Below are positions 8,917 through 16,544 of a stretch of 34,008 nt of DNA, in pieces; the stretch's first letter is position 1, and every line of letters begins with the position of its first letter. Source of the stretch: Candidatus Solincola daggyaiensis (lineage in GTDB: Bacteria > Actinomycetota > Geothermincolia > Geothermincolales > RBG-13-55-18); contig JACVJD010000027.1 in the NCBI GenBank assembly GCA_015711825.1, positions 1 to 34,008 on the forward strand, given 5' to 3'. The translations under genes and the position numbers were made by a program. The notes beneath the pieces were generated by a model. The model saw only the letters and a program-made list of their open reading frames with translations, was not told the DNA's origin and did not search any database.

Positions 8917-9315
8917 GGTAAAAGGAGGCTAGGGGTTAAGAGTTGGCCGACGCCGGCAGGGCGGCTGAGGGCACAGTGGCGGCGGAGACGATACCGCAGC
9001 GTCTTGCGTGCACGGCTGATGGCGGGACTATCGCGCTAATGGATAGCGGAGTTGCGGATTGCCTTTACATCAGGGACGTGTTTAGGCTCGCGGACGGGGG
9101 GCACTAGGTGGAGTTATACGACGTTCTTCGTCAGCGTGTCCGATGTGGCATGGGGATAACGGGCGCCGTACAACGCGGAGCGACACGCAAAGCGCTCATG
9201 GGAGCAAATGCTTGCACAGGACGGCGGAGAAAGAAACCGCTTGGGGTTTGAGGGACGGAAGTCCCCTGAGACCGGCAAGAAGCCTTGAGATTGAAGGAAA
9301 GGTATTCGGCTGGAC
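8917..9315 (+). other. pyrK-pyrD spacer with two short in-frame ORFs separated by TAG
   Basis: In one reading frame, a TTG at 8943 opens 54 codons ending at TAG 9105-9107, followed directly by GTG 9108 and another 47 codons ending at TGA 9249-9251. An AGGAGG at 8923-8928 lies upstream, but 14 bases away, which is long. The first ORF has high GC at third positions, as real genes here do; it contains GTIALMDSGVADCLYIRDVF. Neither product resembles a family I recognise. It could be a small gene pair, one gene broken by an amber codon, or chance. A small hairpin (GGGAC, GGAA loop, GTCCC) is at 9252-9265. Confidence 0.3.
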
Positions 9316-10254
9316 ATGGGAACGGTACTACAAACGGAGGTAGCCGGCATAGGCATGAAAAACCCCGTGCTGGTATGTTCCGGCACCTGGGGAAACGGCA
9401 GGGAATACTCGGAATGGCTGGACCCGGGAGAACTCGGGGGGATAATCACCAAGTCGGTGACCTTGAAGCCTTGCGCGGGAAATCGTCCCCCGCGTTTATG
9501 GGAGACTCCGAGCGGCATGCTCAACTCCATAGGGCTTGAGAACCGAGGGCTGGAGGCGTTCCTGGAGGAGGAACTGCCGTGGCTTGCCGGGTTCGGCGTA
9601 CCGGTATGGGTGAACGTGGCCGGTTTCAGCGAGGAGGAATACGTGCAGGTGGCGACGGAGATCAGCGTTTCAGGCCTCGCCGCGGCTTTAGAGCTCAACA
9701 TCTCATGTCCCAATGTCAGAAAAGGCGGACTGCGGTTCTCGGAAAGCCTCGGCGACGCGGTTAGGCTGGTCGCCAGGGTGAGGGAGAAGGCCGAATTGCC
9801 CCTTTTCGTAAAGCTGTCGCCGCGCACCGCGGACATGAAGGCCATGTGCGTCGCCATGGCGGGAGCGGGCGCGGACGGCTTGAGCCTCGTGAACACCGTG
9901 CCCGCCATGGCCATAGACATTGAGAGGGCGAAACCGCGGTTGGGCAACGTCACCGGAGGCTTGTCGGGACCGGCGATACATCCCGTGGCGGTGCTCGCGG
10001 TATGGGAGGCGTACCAGAGCGTCGACATCCCCATCATCGGCATGGGAGGCATATGGGGCTGGGAGGATGCGGTGGAGATGATCATGGCGGGAGCCGGGGC
10101 GGTGGGGGTGGGGACCCTCAACTTCGTGGATCCTGGCGCGCCGCTGCGCATCGTCGAGGGAATAGAGAGGTTCCTGGCGCGCAAAGGGTTGGCCAGGGTG
10201 ACAGAGCTGGTGGGTCTGGCACACCGCGGCGGTTTCCCCGACCGCGCTTCTTAG
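9316..10254 (+). CDS. pyrD: Dihydroorotate dehydrogenase, class 1B catalytic subunit
   Basis: PyrD oxidises dihydroorotate to orotate with FMN. The 312 residues form a TIM-barrel of normal length. The active-site cysteine C131 lies in ELNISCPNV, which marks class 1B enzymes, and the barrel end has the phosphate-binding segment IIGMGGIWGWEDAVEMIMAGA. It pairs with PyrK just upstream. The ribosome site is weak (GGAAAGG about 13 bases before ATG). Near-identical class 1 folds exist in dihydropyrimidine dehydrogenase, but the setting makes PyrD nearly certain. Confidence 0.95.
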   Translation: MGTVLQTEVAGIGMKNPVLVCSGTWGNGREYSEWLDPGELGGIITKSVTLKPCAGNRPPRLWETPSGMLNSIGLENRGLEAFLEEELPWLAGFGVPVWVNVAGFSEEEYVQVATEISVSGLAAALELNISCPNVRKGGLRFSESLGDAVRLVARVREKAELPLFVKLSPRTADMKAMCVAMAGAGADGLSLVNTVPAMAIDIERAKPRLGNVTGGLSGPAIHPVAVLAVWEAYQSVDIPIIGMGGIWGWEDAVEMIMAGAGAVGVGTLNFVDPGAPLRIVEGIERFLARKGLARVTELVGLAHRGGFPDRAS

Positions 10255-10714
10255 GGCTCCGCCCTTGAGGGCTCGTTCCTCTTCCGTTGCCCAACCGTCG
10301 GCTCCGTGTGCTGGAGCGACATGCGCGGTGGGCTATCCTGCTCGCAAGCCGGCGTTGCTAGTATTTCCTACACCACGGCTAAGGCTTTTTATCACCATCG
10401 TTTTCCTCTCCATAGGAGGGCGGACGATTTCACGTATCTTGCGGAGCGGTAGCTCATATTGCAACAACACCGATACCGTATCCCTTATGCGGAAGTCTGG
10501 GGGGACGACCGCCAAGGGTATTACATCGGTTTTTACACCACCGCTGGTCGTTTTCTTACTCGTGCCTAGAGGCATGGACGTCGGGCATGGTTTATGATGG
10601 TTTTGGAAGAGGGTTTTCGGGAATAAGGGTTTTTAAGACATGCCGGAGGAGGGCGGACGCGGTAGGTTTCCGGTGCGAAAAGCGGACGGGTGACGTAAAT
10701 GGGGGTGAGTTGAC
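10255..10714 (+). other. 460-base lower-GC spacer between pyrD and pyrE
   Basis: No supported gene lies here, although pyrF often occupies this place. The GC content visibly drops and T-rich runs appear. One + frame would encode about 32 residues including AEVWGDDRQGYYIGFYTTAG (about 10470-10570), flanked by stops, with codon use unlike the neighbours. This could be a relic of inserted DNA or chance. A short GCCC-TTGA-GGGC hairpin follows the pyrD stop (10263-10274). The segment shows no orotidine-5'-phosphate decarboxylase motif. Confidence 0.35.
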
Positions 10715-11287
10715 ATGAATCCTGCAGAGGTGATGGAGATCTTCGAAAGAGAGGGGGCGGTGCAGAAGGGCCACTTCCTCCTCACCTCCGGGCTGCATAG
10801 CGATACCTATGTGCAGTGCGCCAAGGTGCTGCAATACCCTCATCTGGCGGAGAGCCTCGCGGGGGCCTTAGCGAAGGGTTTCGATGGCCGGGATATAGAC
10901 CTGGTGATAAGTCCGGCCTTGGGCGGCATCATCATCGGCTATATGGTGGCCCTGTCCCTGGGAAAGCGCATGGTGTTCGCCGAGCGCAAGGAGGGTAAGC
11001 TGGTGCTGCGCCGAGGGCAGTCCATACCCGCCGGAGCACGCGCCCTGGTGGTGGAGGACGTTATCACCACGGGGGGGTCCGTCAACGAGGTCATGGAGCT
11101 GTTGAAAGAGGCGGGGGCCGAGGTGCGAGGTTTGGGCGCGCTCATCGAACGCGGGGGGGACCGGGATTTCAACGTGCCTAAAAAAGTGCTCCTGCAGCTG
11201 GAGGCCAGGGCATGGGACCCGGCGGAATGTCCTTTATGCCGGGACGGGGTGGAGGTGGAAACGCCTGGAAGCAGGTACCTGGGCTAA
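10715..11287 (+). CDS. pyrE: Orotate phosphoribosyltransferase
   Basis: PyrE transfers orotate to PRPP, giving OMP. The 190-residue protein has the PRPP-binding loop ALVVEDVITTGGS (about 110-122), and KGHFLLTSGLHSDTYVQC near the N-terminus, as in the short thermophile/actinobacterial-type enzymes. A CPLC pair near residue 173 in the C-terminal tail is also seen in that subgroup. The ATG at 10715 sits behind GGGGGTGAG. It is the last pyr gene here; the OMP decarboxylase pyrF must lie elsewhere. Confidence 0.95.
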   Translation: MNPAEVMEIFEREGAVQKGHFLLTSGLHSDTYVQCAKVLQYPHLAESLAGALAKGFDGRDIDLVISPALGGIIIGYMVALSLGKRMVFAERKEGKLVLRRGQSIPAGARALVVEDVITTGGSVNEVMELLKEAGAEVRGLGALIERGGDRDFNVPKKVLLQLEARAWDPAECPLCRDGVEVETPGSRYLG

Positions 11288-11297
11288 GAGGGTAGAG

Positions 11298-11314
11298 CAA
11301 GCGATTCCCGCTTG
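11298..11314 (+). terminator. Weak hairpin after pyrE
   Basis: CAAGCG and CGCTTG pair around a 5-base loop just after the pyrE stop. There is no T tract, so at best it is a weak terminator or 3'-end stabiliser before the mihF promoter. Confidence 0.25.
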
Positions 11315-11364
11315 ATGGAGAGTGCCACGCCGAAAACCCCAAACGCGTAGTATCAAAATGCGCA

Positions 11365-11393
11365 TTGTAAGCTGAAGTAGCTGGGATTATACT
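11365..11393 (+). promoter_or_regulatory. Promoter for mihF-gmk-rpoZ-coaBC
   Basis: TTGTAA (11365-11370) and TATACT (11388-11393) are separated by 17 bases. The transcript would begin near 11400, about 40 bases before the mihF ATG. This separates the mihF unit from the pyr operon. Confidence 0.6.
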
Positions 11394-11441
11394 AGGTAAG
11401 ACCGTTGCCGTAGGGTTAGCTTTGACTCGAGGAGGGTTAAG

Positions 11442-11759
11442 ATGGCCAAGCAGGAGCTCCCGGAACTGTCGGCGGAACAGCGCAAGGCGGCCCTGGAAAA
11501 GGCGGCGCGCGTGCGGAAGGAGCGCGCGGATATCAAGCGGAAGCTCAAGGAGGGCAAACTGAAGGTAAGCGACGTCCTCAAGAGAGCCGATGACGAGATA
11601 TACGGAAAGATGACCGTAAGGTCGGTGATAGAATCGGTGCCGGGCGTGGGCAAGTTGCGGGCGGCCAAGATCATGGAGGAGATCGGCATCAGTACCTCGA
11701 GGCGTGTTAAAGGCCTGGGACCCAAGCAGGTGAGCGCCCTGAAGGAACGGTTTTCCTGA
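11442..11759 (+). CDS. mihF: Actinobacterial integration host factor (mIHF)
   Basis: A 105-residue nucleoid-associated DNA-binding protein of the mycobacterial IHF type. A basic, helical N-terminal part rich in Lys/Arg/Glu (about 1-55) is followed by the conserved helix-two-turn-helix fold: MTVRSVIESVPGVGKLRAAK, then GISTSRRVKGLGPKQ. The family binds and bends DNA and is largely confined to Actinomycetota, so the gene is the best lineage marker in the window. An AGGAGG ribosome site precedes ATG. Its placement before gmk and rpoZ is the conserved actinobacterial order. Confidence 0.95.
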   Translation: MAKQELPELSAEQRKAALEKAARVRKERADIKRKLKEGKLKVSDVLKRADDEIYGKMTVRSVIESVPGVGKLRAAKIMEEIGISTSRRVKGLGPKQVSALKERFS

Positions 11760-11820
11760 TTCGCCCGCCAGAAGACGATCGTAAACCGCCGCCGCGGACG
11801 AAAAACCCGCAGGAGAGGCA

Positions 11821-12405
11821 ATGGCTGAAGGTCGTCTTTTTGTCGTCGCCGGGCCATCCGGTGCCGGTAAAGGATCCCTCATCGAGGAGTTGCTGAGGCG
11901 ATACCCCACTGCCTGGCTGTCGGTTTCCGCCACCACCAGGAGGCCCCGACCGGGCGAGTCACACGGAGCGCAATACTATTTTTTGCACGAGGACGACTTC
12001 CGCTCCATGGCGAGCAGGGGGGAATTCCTGGAATGGGCGGAGGTGCACGGCAACCTTTACGGAACGCCGCGGCAATCGGTGTTGGAGCGCCTACAGAAAG
12101 GCTGCGACGTGATTTTGGAGATCGACGTGCAGGGCGCGAGGCAGGTGAAGGAAAAGGTGCCGGATGCGGTGGGCATATTCGTGATGCCGCCCTCACTGGG
12201 GGAGCTGGAGCGAAGACTGCGAGGCAGGGGCACCGAGAGCGAAGCCGAGATAGAGCAAAGGCTGAGCAATGCTAGGGAGGAGAGCAAGGCGGCGAGGGAG
12301 TACAAGTACGTGGTGGTGAACGACGACCTGCGTCGCGCCAGGGAGGAGTTTTGTGCTATATATGAGAATGAAAGTCCGCTGCTGAGAGCGGATAAAAAAC
12401 CGTGA
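11821..12405 (+). CDS. gmk: Guanylate kinase
   Basis: Gmk phosphorylates GMP to GDP with ATP. The 194-residue protein begins with the P-loop GPSGAGKGSL (about 13-22), followed by the GMP-binding SVSATTRRPRPGE and the YYFLHEDDF/FLEWAEVHGNLYG segments that are nearly invariant in the family. The ATG follows GGAGAGGCA. The stop overlaps the region of the rpoZ ribosome site, so the two are likely co-translated. Confidence 0.96.
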   Translation: MAEGRLFVVAGPSGAGKGSLIEELLRRYPTAWLSVSATTRRPRPGESHGAQYYFLHEDDFRSMASRGEFLEWAEVHGNLYGTPRQSVLERLQKGCDVILEIDVQGARQVKEKVPDAVGIFVMPPSLGELERRLRGRGTESEAEIEQRLSNAREESKAAREYKYVVVNDDLRRAREEFCAIYENESPLLRADKKP

Positions 12406-12428
12406 CGGGAGGTTTAACCGGCGTGTTG

Positions 12429-12668
12429 ATGAAGACGAAGATCGACGACCTTTTACAGTGGATCGACAATTCCAGGTTCAGCCTGACCATAACCGCAGCG
12501 AAGCGGGCGAGGCAGATCAACAACTATTTCCGCCATCTCGGCGAGGGCCTGGGACATGATGCGGGGCCACAGATCAGGTCGGCCTCCAACAAGGCGCTCT
12601 CCTTGGCCCTGGAGGAAATAGCCGCGGATAAGTTGGAATACGAGCTCCCGGAGGAAAGCCTTAAATAG
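12429..12668 (+). CDS. rpoZ: RNA polymerase omega subunit
   Basis: Omega helps assemble RNA polymerase by clamping the beta-prime C-terminus. The 79-residue protein has the family pattern: IDDLLQWIDNSRFSLTITAAKRARQIN, then RSASNKALSLALEEIAADKL. GGGAGG at 12407-12412 lies just after the gmk stop; in-frame GTG 12423 (10-base spacing) or ATG 12429 can serve as start. I give the ATG, but the GTG is equally possible and adds two residues. The gene order gmk-rpoZ-coaBC is widely conserved. Confidence 0.9.
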   Translation: MKTKIDDLLQWIDNSRFSLTITAAKRARQINNYFRHLGEGLGHDAGPQIRSASNKALSLALEEIAADKLEYELPEESLK

Positions 12669-12811
12669 TCGATGCCCGCGCATCTATGCCGAAACCACGG
12701 CAAAACAGTCATCGATGGCTTGTGGCGGGCGTAGGTTGAGCCTTTACCGGCAACATGTCCGTGGTAGTCGAGAGACGAAGCATTCTACCCCTCCACGGAG
12801 GAATATTGGGC

Positions 12812-14011
12812 ATGAACAACATCCTGCTAGGCGTAACGGGAGGCATAGCGGCCTATAAAGCGGTGGATCTTGCGCGCAGGTTGACCCTCCTGGGCTTCCG
12901 GGTCAAGGTGGTGATGAGCGAGAACGCCACGCGTTTGGTGGGGCCGGCCACCTTCAGGGCGGTTACCTCCAATCCCGTAGCGCTGTCGCTATTCGCCGAC
13001 GGAGGAGCGCCAATGGAGCATATCGATCTGGCAAGGGAAGCGGACGTGGTGGTGGTAGCGCCGGCGACGGCCAACATCATCGCCAAGATGGCACACGGCC
13101 TTGCCGACGACCTTCTTTCCACCACCTTACTTGCCACCAGGGCACCGGTGGTTCTGGCGCCGGCCATGAACCGGGAGATGTGGTCGCACCCCGCCACCGT
13201 TTCCAACCTCGAGACCCTACGCGAGAGAGGGGTGAGGGTGGTGGGGCCGGAAAGCGGGTCCCTTGCCTGCGGTGAGGAGGGTCCGGGAAGGATGTCTGAG
13301 CCGGAGACCATCGTGGAGGAAGTGCTCGCGGCGCTGGGTACGAATTCACTTCTCGCGGGTGTGCCGGTGCTGGTGACCGCGGGCGGCACCCGCGAGGCCA
13401 TAGACCCGGTGCGCTTCATCGGGAACCGCTCCAGCGGCAAGATGGGCTATGCCATGGCCGCGGTGGCGGCGCGCATGGGAGCCAGAGTGCAGCTAGTCAG
13501 CGGCCCCAGCGCCCTCGAATGCCCTGGAGGGGTGGAACGGGTGACGGTGGAAACGGCGGAGGAGATGAGGGAGGAGGTAGTTGAAAGGGCGCCCGCGTGC
13601 CGTGCTGTGGTGATGGCGGCGGCGGTGGCCGATTTCATGCCCGTAAAGGCCCATGGGGAAAAGATCAAGCGAGGGAGCGCGGAAAAGCTGGTGCTGGAGC
13701 TGGTGCGAACTCCGGATATACTCGCGGAGCTTTCAGGAATAAAGCCGCAGGGACAGGTGTTGGTGGGATTCGCGGCCGAGACGGGGGAGCTTTTGCAGAG
13801 GGCGCGCGCTAAAATGCGGGAGAAAAAGGTGGACATGTTGGTGGCAAACGACGTGACCCATCCCGGTTCGGGTTTCGATTCCGACTACAACCGCGCGGTG
13901 CTGCTCTTTGCGGATGGCCGGGAGGTGGAGCTCGATCTCATGCCCAAGGCGGAGCTGGCGGCTGTGATATGGAGAGAGGTATCCGCGTTATTGGATATAT
14001 CGGGGCGGTAA
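12812..14011 (+). CDS. coaBC: Bifunctional phosphopantothenoylcysteine decarboxylase / phosphopantothenate-cysteine ligase
   Basis: CoaBC catalyses two coenzyme A steps: ligation of cysteine to 4'-phosphopantothenate and FMN-dependent decarboxylation. The 399-residue protein has both domains. The CoaC half (about 1-185) contains GVTGGIAAYK, APATANIIAKMA, the PAMNREMW motif and a catalytic cysteine in LACGEEG. The CoaB half carries NRSSGKMGYAMA, AAVADFMP and KIKRG. The start at 12812 is set by GGAGGA (12797-12802) nine bases upstream. An in-frame ATG at 12755 lacks a ribosome site. Confidence 0.96.
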   Translation: MNNILLGVTGGIAAYKAVDLARRLTLLGFRVKVVMSENATRLVGPATFRAVTSNPVALSLFADGGAPMEHIDLAREADVVVVAPATANIIAKMAHGLADDLLSTTLLATRAPVVLAPAMNREMWSHPATVSNLETLRERGVRVVGPESGSLACGEEGPGRMSEPETIVEEVLAALGTNSLLAGVPVLVTAGGTREAIDPVRFIGNRSSGKMGYAMAAVAARMGARVQLVSGPSALECPGGVERVTVETAEEMREEVVERAPACRAVVMAAAVADFMPVKAHGEKIKRGSAEKLVLELVRTPDILAELSGIKPQGQVLVGFAAETGELLQRARAKMREKKVDMLVANDVTHPGSGFDSDYNRAVLLFADGREVELDLMPKAELAAVIWREVSALLDISGR

Positions 14012-14103
14012 GACCTCAAGAACGCTCGAGGCGCAGACGATAATAAAATGGCGCTGCGGGCGGGGCGACAGGGGCGGGGGTCCCTGGATGTTGGAGGAAA
14101 GAG

Positions 14104-14460
14104 TTGGCGAAGATCTCGAAAAAGGGCATAATCCTGAACGTCTCCACCTACCCCTTGCCTACGCTGATGCCGAGACGCGCCAACCGTAAATCCAAGACCC
14201 TGACCTTCGACATCAACTTCGACCTCTTGGAAGACGGCGGAGGGAGCACCAAGGTATGGTTTTATCGCGGCTTTCGCTTCCCGCCCCCCCTGGATGACGG
14301 AGACAGGGTGGAAGTGGTAGGAAAATTCGGGCGGGTATCGAAAGACATTTTTTATGCCTCTAGGATAATAGACCCGAGGCGGCATAGGGTATATACTGGT
14401 TTCCGAAATCGCAAGATGAAGCCCGAAGGGGAGCCGGAGGACGCAAAGGCCTCCAGTTGA
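14104..14460 (+). CDS. Small basic protein of unknown function
   Basis: A 118-residue protein starting with TTG behind a GGAGGA site. I do not recognise it. It has a predicted beta-rich middle (KTLTFDINFDLLEDG, TKVWFYRGFRFPPPLDDGDRVEVVGKFG, DIFYASRIIDPR) that could be a single OB-like barrel: strands, a GDxVEVVGKF turn typical of nucleic-acid-binding OB folds, and basic termini. The tail (GFRNRKMKPEGEPEDAKASS) looks disordered. A TAATAAAAT stretch at about 14040 may be its promoter. It lies between coaBC and a tRNA gene. The OB-fold idea is inference from pattern only. Confidence 0.65.
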   Translation: MAKISKKGIILNVSTYPLPTLMPRRANRKSKTLTFDINFDLLEDGGGSTKVWFYRGFRFPPPLDDGDRVEVVGKFGRVSKDIFYASRIIDPRRHRVYTGFRNRKMKPEGEPEDAKASS

Positions 14461-14480
14461 GGCGGGTTTACCGCACCTTT

Positions 14481-14568
14481 GTCGGAGTGGCGGAATCGGT
14501 AGACGCGCTAGGTTGAGGGCCTAGTGAGGAGCTTCCTCATGGGGGTTCAAGTCCCCCCTCCGACACCA
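14481..14568 (+). tRNA. tRNA-Leu (anticodon GAG)
   Basis: An 88-base class II tRNA with acceptor stem GTCGGAG/CTCCGAC, encoded CCA end, T arm GGGGG-TTCAAGT-CCCCC, and a long variable arm (GTGAGGAGCTTCCTCAT region) typical of leucine tRNA. The anticodon stem CTAGG/CCTAG encloses the loop TTGAGGG, giving anticodon GAG, which reads CUC and CUU. Confidence 0.97.
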
Positions 14569-14575
14569 GCTAAAG

Positions 14576-14598
14576 AGCCCCGCGTTCGCGGGGCTTTT
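14576..14598 (+). terminator. Rho-independent terminator of tRNA-Leu
   Basis: An 8-bp GC-rich stem (AGCCCCGC/GCGGGGCT) with a GTTC loop and a TTTT tail begins eight bases after the tRNA end. Confidence 0.9.
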
Positions 14599-14647
14599 AC
14601 TCTCCTCCATTACCGCTCGATGATGAAAGCGGATCATGGCCTGCAGC

Positions 14648-14667
14648 ATGTCCGGTTACATGGACAT
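14648..14667. repeat. Short inverted repeat downstream of the tRNA
   Basis: ATGTCC and GGACAT face each other across 8 bases, in the spacer between the tRNA terminator and the end of the reverse-strand hydrolase gene. It could be a protein-binding site or a weak 3' hairpin for the hydrolase transcript. Confidence 0.25.
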
Positions 14668-14771
14668 ATCTTTTCATCAAGTCGCGCCGTCGATCATCGT
14701 TAATGCCACCTCGTTCTTGCAGCAAGCTCCGCGTGACGAAAAAAGCCTGTCCTCTGCGCAAGCCTGGTTCT

Positions 14772-15659
14772 TCAAGGCAGGTCGGCCAGGAAATCCATGA
14801 TATAGGAATTGACCTCGGTGGGGCGTTCCTGCTGCACCCAGTGACTGCAGTGCGGTATATACTTGATCTCTAATGGACCCTCTACCTCGCGATGGAAATC
14901 ATAGGTCAACTCCTTGCCCAGGGCGCGGTCCTCTTCGCCCCATATCACCAGGGTGGGGCATTTGACCTTCGGCCCACCTTTGTCCCCTCGGGCTCTGGAA
15001 CGGAGAAAGGCGCGGAAGGCGGCGCGATAGTAGTTTATCCCCCCCGTCAGCGCCCCGGGCTTTGCCGCGGCGGTCTTGAACATGGTGATGTCGTGATCGC
15101 TGAAAGCGCTCTTGTCGATGGCCCAACCGCGAAAGGCGCGCTCGATCATCTCGTAGTCGCGAAACCTCAGGGCCATCTCGGGGAGGAGGGGAAGTTGAAA
15201 GAGGAACATGTAATAGGAGCGGCGCAGTTGCGCCCGGTTGCTCATGAGATGGCGCATGAGAACGGCAGGGGGAGGGCAGTTGAGGATGATCAGTCGCTCC
15301 ACCATCTCCGGATAGTGGGCGGCGAAGGGCCACGCAACCCCGCCTCCCCAGTCATGGGCGACGATAACCGCCTTTTCCTCTCCCAGCTCCTTTATGAGAC
15401 TTGCCAGGTCTTCCATGAGCGCCTCGATGCGGTAGTTGCTCACTCCTACCGGCTTCTCGCTCTGGTTGTAGCCGCGCATGTCCGGGGCTACAACCCGGAA
15501 GCGCTGTGCGAGCACGGGGATCTGGTGACGCCAGGAGTACCAGAACTCGGGGAAACCGTGAAGCAGAATCACCAGGGCGCCATCCCCCGCGCACACATAG
15601 TGCAGGCGCAGGTTGTTCACGTGGGCGTAGTGATGCTCGGGCTTTGGCGTTTCCTCCAT
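14772..15659 (-). CDS. Alpha/beta hydrolase, epoxide hydrolase type
   Basis: A 295-residue alpha/beta-fold hydrolase with an aspartate nucleophile. HGFPEFWYSWRHQ holds the oxyanion-hole motif HGxP, DMRGYNQSEKP follows, and the nucleophile elbow reads VAHDWGGG. A downstream acid (WGEEDRAL) and the catalytic histidine in PHCSHWVQQERP complete the triad. A helical cap with several tyrosines (RSYYMFLF; NYYRAAF) fits an epoxide hydrolase, where cap tyrosines polarise the epoxide. A dehalogenase of the same superfamily is the main alternative. An AAAGGAG ribosome site precedes the ATG on the reverse strand. It is divergent from the next unknown gene. Confidence 0.88.
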   Translation of the reverse strand: MEETPKPEHHYAHVNNLRLHYVCAGDGALVILLHGFPEFWYSWRHQIPVLAQRFRVVAPDMRGYNQSEKPVGVSNYRIEALMEDLASLIKELGEEKAVIVAHDWGGGVAWPFAAHYPEMVERLIILNCPPPAVLMRHLMSNRAQLRRSYYMFLFQLPLLPEMALRFRDYEMIERAFRGWAIDKSAFSDHDITMFKTAAAKPGALTGGINYYRAAFRAFLRSRARGDKGGPKVKCPTLVIWGEEDRALGKELTYDFHREVEGPLEIKYIPHCSHWVQQERPTEVNSYIMDFLADLP

Positions 15660-15802
15660 TCCAAAGGCTCCTTTCCCCCGTCAGGGATTGATCATATCGC
15701 TTCCGTCTCGATAGATATAATACCCCTTGTAAAGGGAATAAAACGGCAGGTACAAGAGCGAGGCTTGCAGGTAGCGGCCGGACGAGCGGAGAATGGTGAG
15801 GG

Positions 15803-15808
15803 TATAAT
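15803..15808 (+). promoter_or_regulatory. Consensus -10 element before the 162-residue gene
   Basis: A perfect TATAAT lies 25 bases before the ATG at 15833. No clear -35 is seen. The transcript would start near 15815. Confidence 0.5.
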
Positions 15809-15832
15809 ACGCCATGGTTGTGGAGGAGCGCG

Positions 15833-16321
15833 ATGGCAAAGGAAGGGCGTTTCCCGCGTGTGGTTCTTGAAACCGACAGGGAGCCGCCGCGCGGCTTGAA
15901 CCTCTATCAGGCCATCCCGGAGATGGTGGAGTTCCGACGGCTTGAAAGACCTCCCTCCCGCGTGCGCACCATCGGCCTGGGCAGACTGGTGGTGGTGGTG
16001 GACGCGGAGGTGGGGGAACTGGTAGGCCTGCAATCGTTTGTGAGGACGGGAAGGTGGAAAACGGAGGGAACGGAGGAACCCCCGGCACCCGACGCGCGAG
16101 GGATATTGAGATTCCCGGCCCTGGCGAGGGATGAAGACCTGGCCTTCTACCCCGCAGAGCCTGAATATCTATGGCATGAGGAATCCGCGTCCCTGCGTAT
16201 ATCCATAGTAGATGGAGTGGCGCTGGTCTTCGAGGTCGCCGACTGCCTCCTGGCGGGCGTTGACCGGGAGGGTTCCATATCCGACTTCTGGCTTCTCGAT
16301 CTGGATCTACGAGTTGGCTGA
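15833..16321 (+). CDS. Unknown 162-residue protein
   Basis: I do not recognise this protein. The start at ATG 15833 is supported by GGAGGAG at 15822-15828 and by the TATAAT upstream; an in-frame TTG at 15818 has no ribosome site. The sequence is acidic and mixed alpha/beta: a polar N-terminus, the strand RTIGLGRLVVVVDAEVGELV (about 45-64), a proline/charge-rich loop around 78-88, and a C-terminal beta section (SLRISIVDGVALVFEVADCL). There is no signal peptide or membrane segment. It stands alone between divergent and convergent neighbours. Confidence 0.65.
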   Translation: MAKEGRFPRVVLETDREPPRGLNLYQAIPEMVEFRRLERPPSRVRTIGLGRLVVVVDAEVGELVGLQSFVRTGRWKTEGTEEPPAPDARGILRFPALARDEDLAFYPAEPEYLWHEESASLRISIVDGVALVFEVADCLLAGVDREGSISDFWLLDLDLRVG

Positions 16322-16544
16322 ATCCCGGCGCCGGTGTTGACGGCTGTTGGCCGTAAGATACAATATCACCTTTTTTCAAACTTATGGGATTATGGGAAAA
16401 CGTTTACGGCCAAGACCGGTTTTATCAATAGCAATCACCCGCAGGTAGCCGCATAAATCGGTCGAATGGCCCCAGCCCCTTGAGGCAAGTGCTGCACACC
16501 TTTAATACTCGGGTTATCGCAATCCCTAAAGTGTGGCCGCCTGT
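16322..16544. other. Convergent intergenic region with a long-range inverted repeat
   Basis: TTGGCCGTAA (16347-16356) and TTACGGCCAA (16404-16413) are perfect 10-bp complements 47 bases apart. A local ACGGC/GCCGT hairpin (16340-16354) and a run of six T at 16371-16376 lie near it. The two flanking genes converge, so a bidirectional transcription stop is the simplest reading. Confidence 0.4.

Noticed and set aside
9105-9107. Amber readthrough (pyrrolysine or suppression) joining the two mini-ORFs
   Set aside because: TAG serves as an ordinary stop in efp, the Asp23-family gene and others here, and nothing suggests a recoding element.
10265-10597. A 110-codon + strand frame in the pyrD-pyrE gap
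   Set aside because: It has no ribosome site, odd composition and no recognisable family.
14892-15899. A 335-codon + strand frame across the hydrolase
   Set aside because: It is antisense to the hydrolase, whose triad motifs are clear, and it runs through the divergent promoter region.
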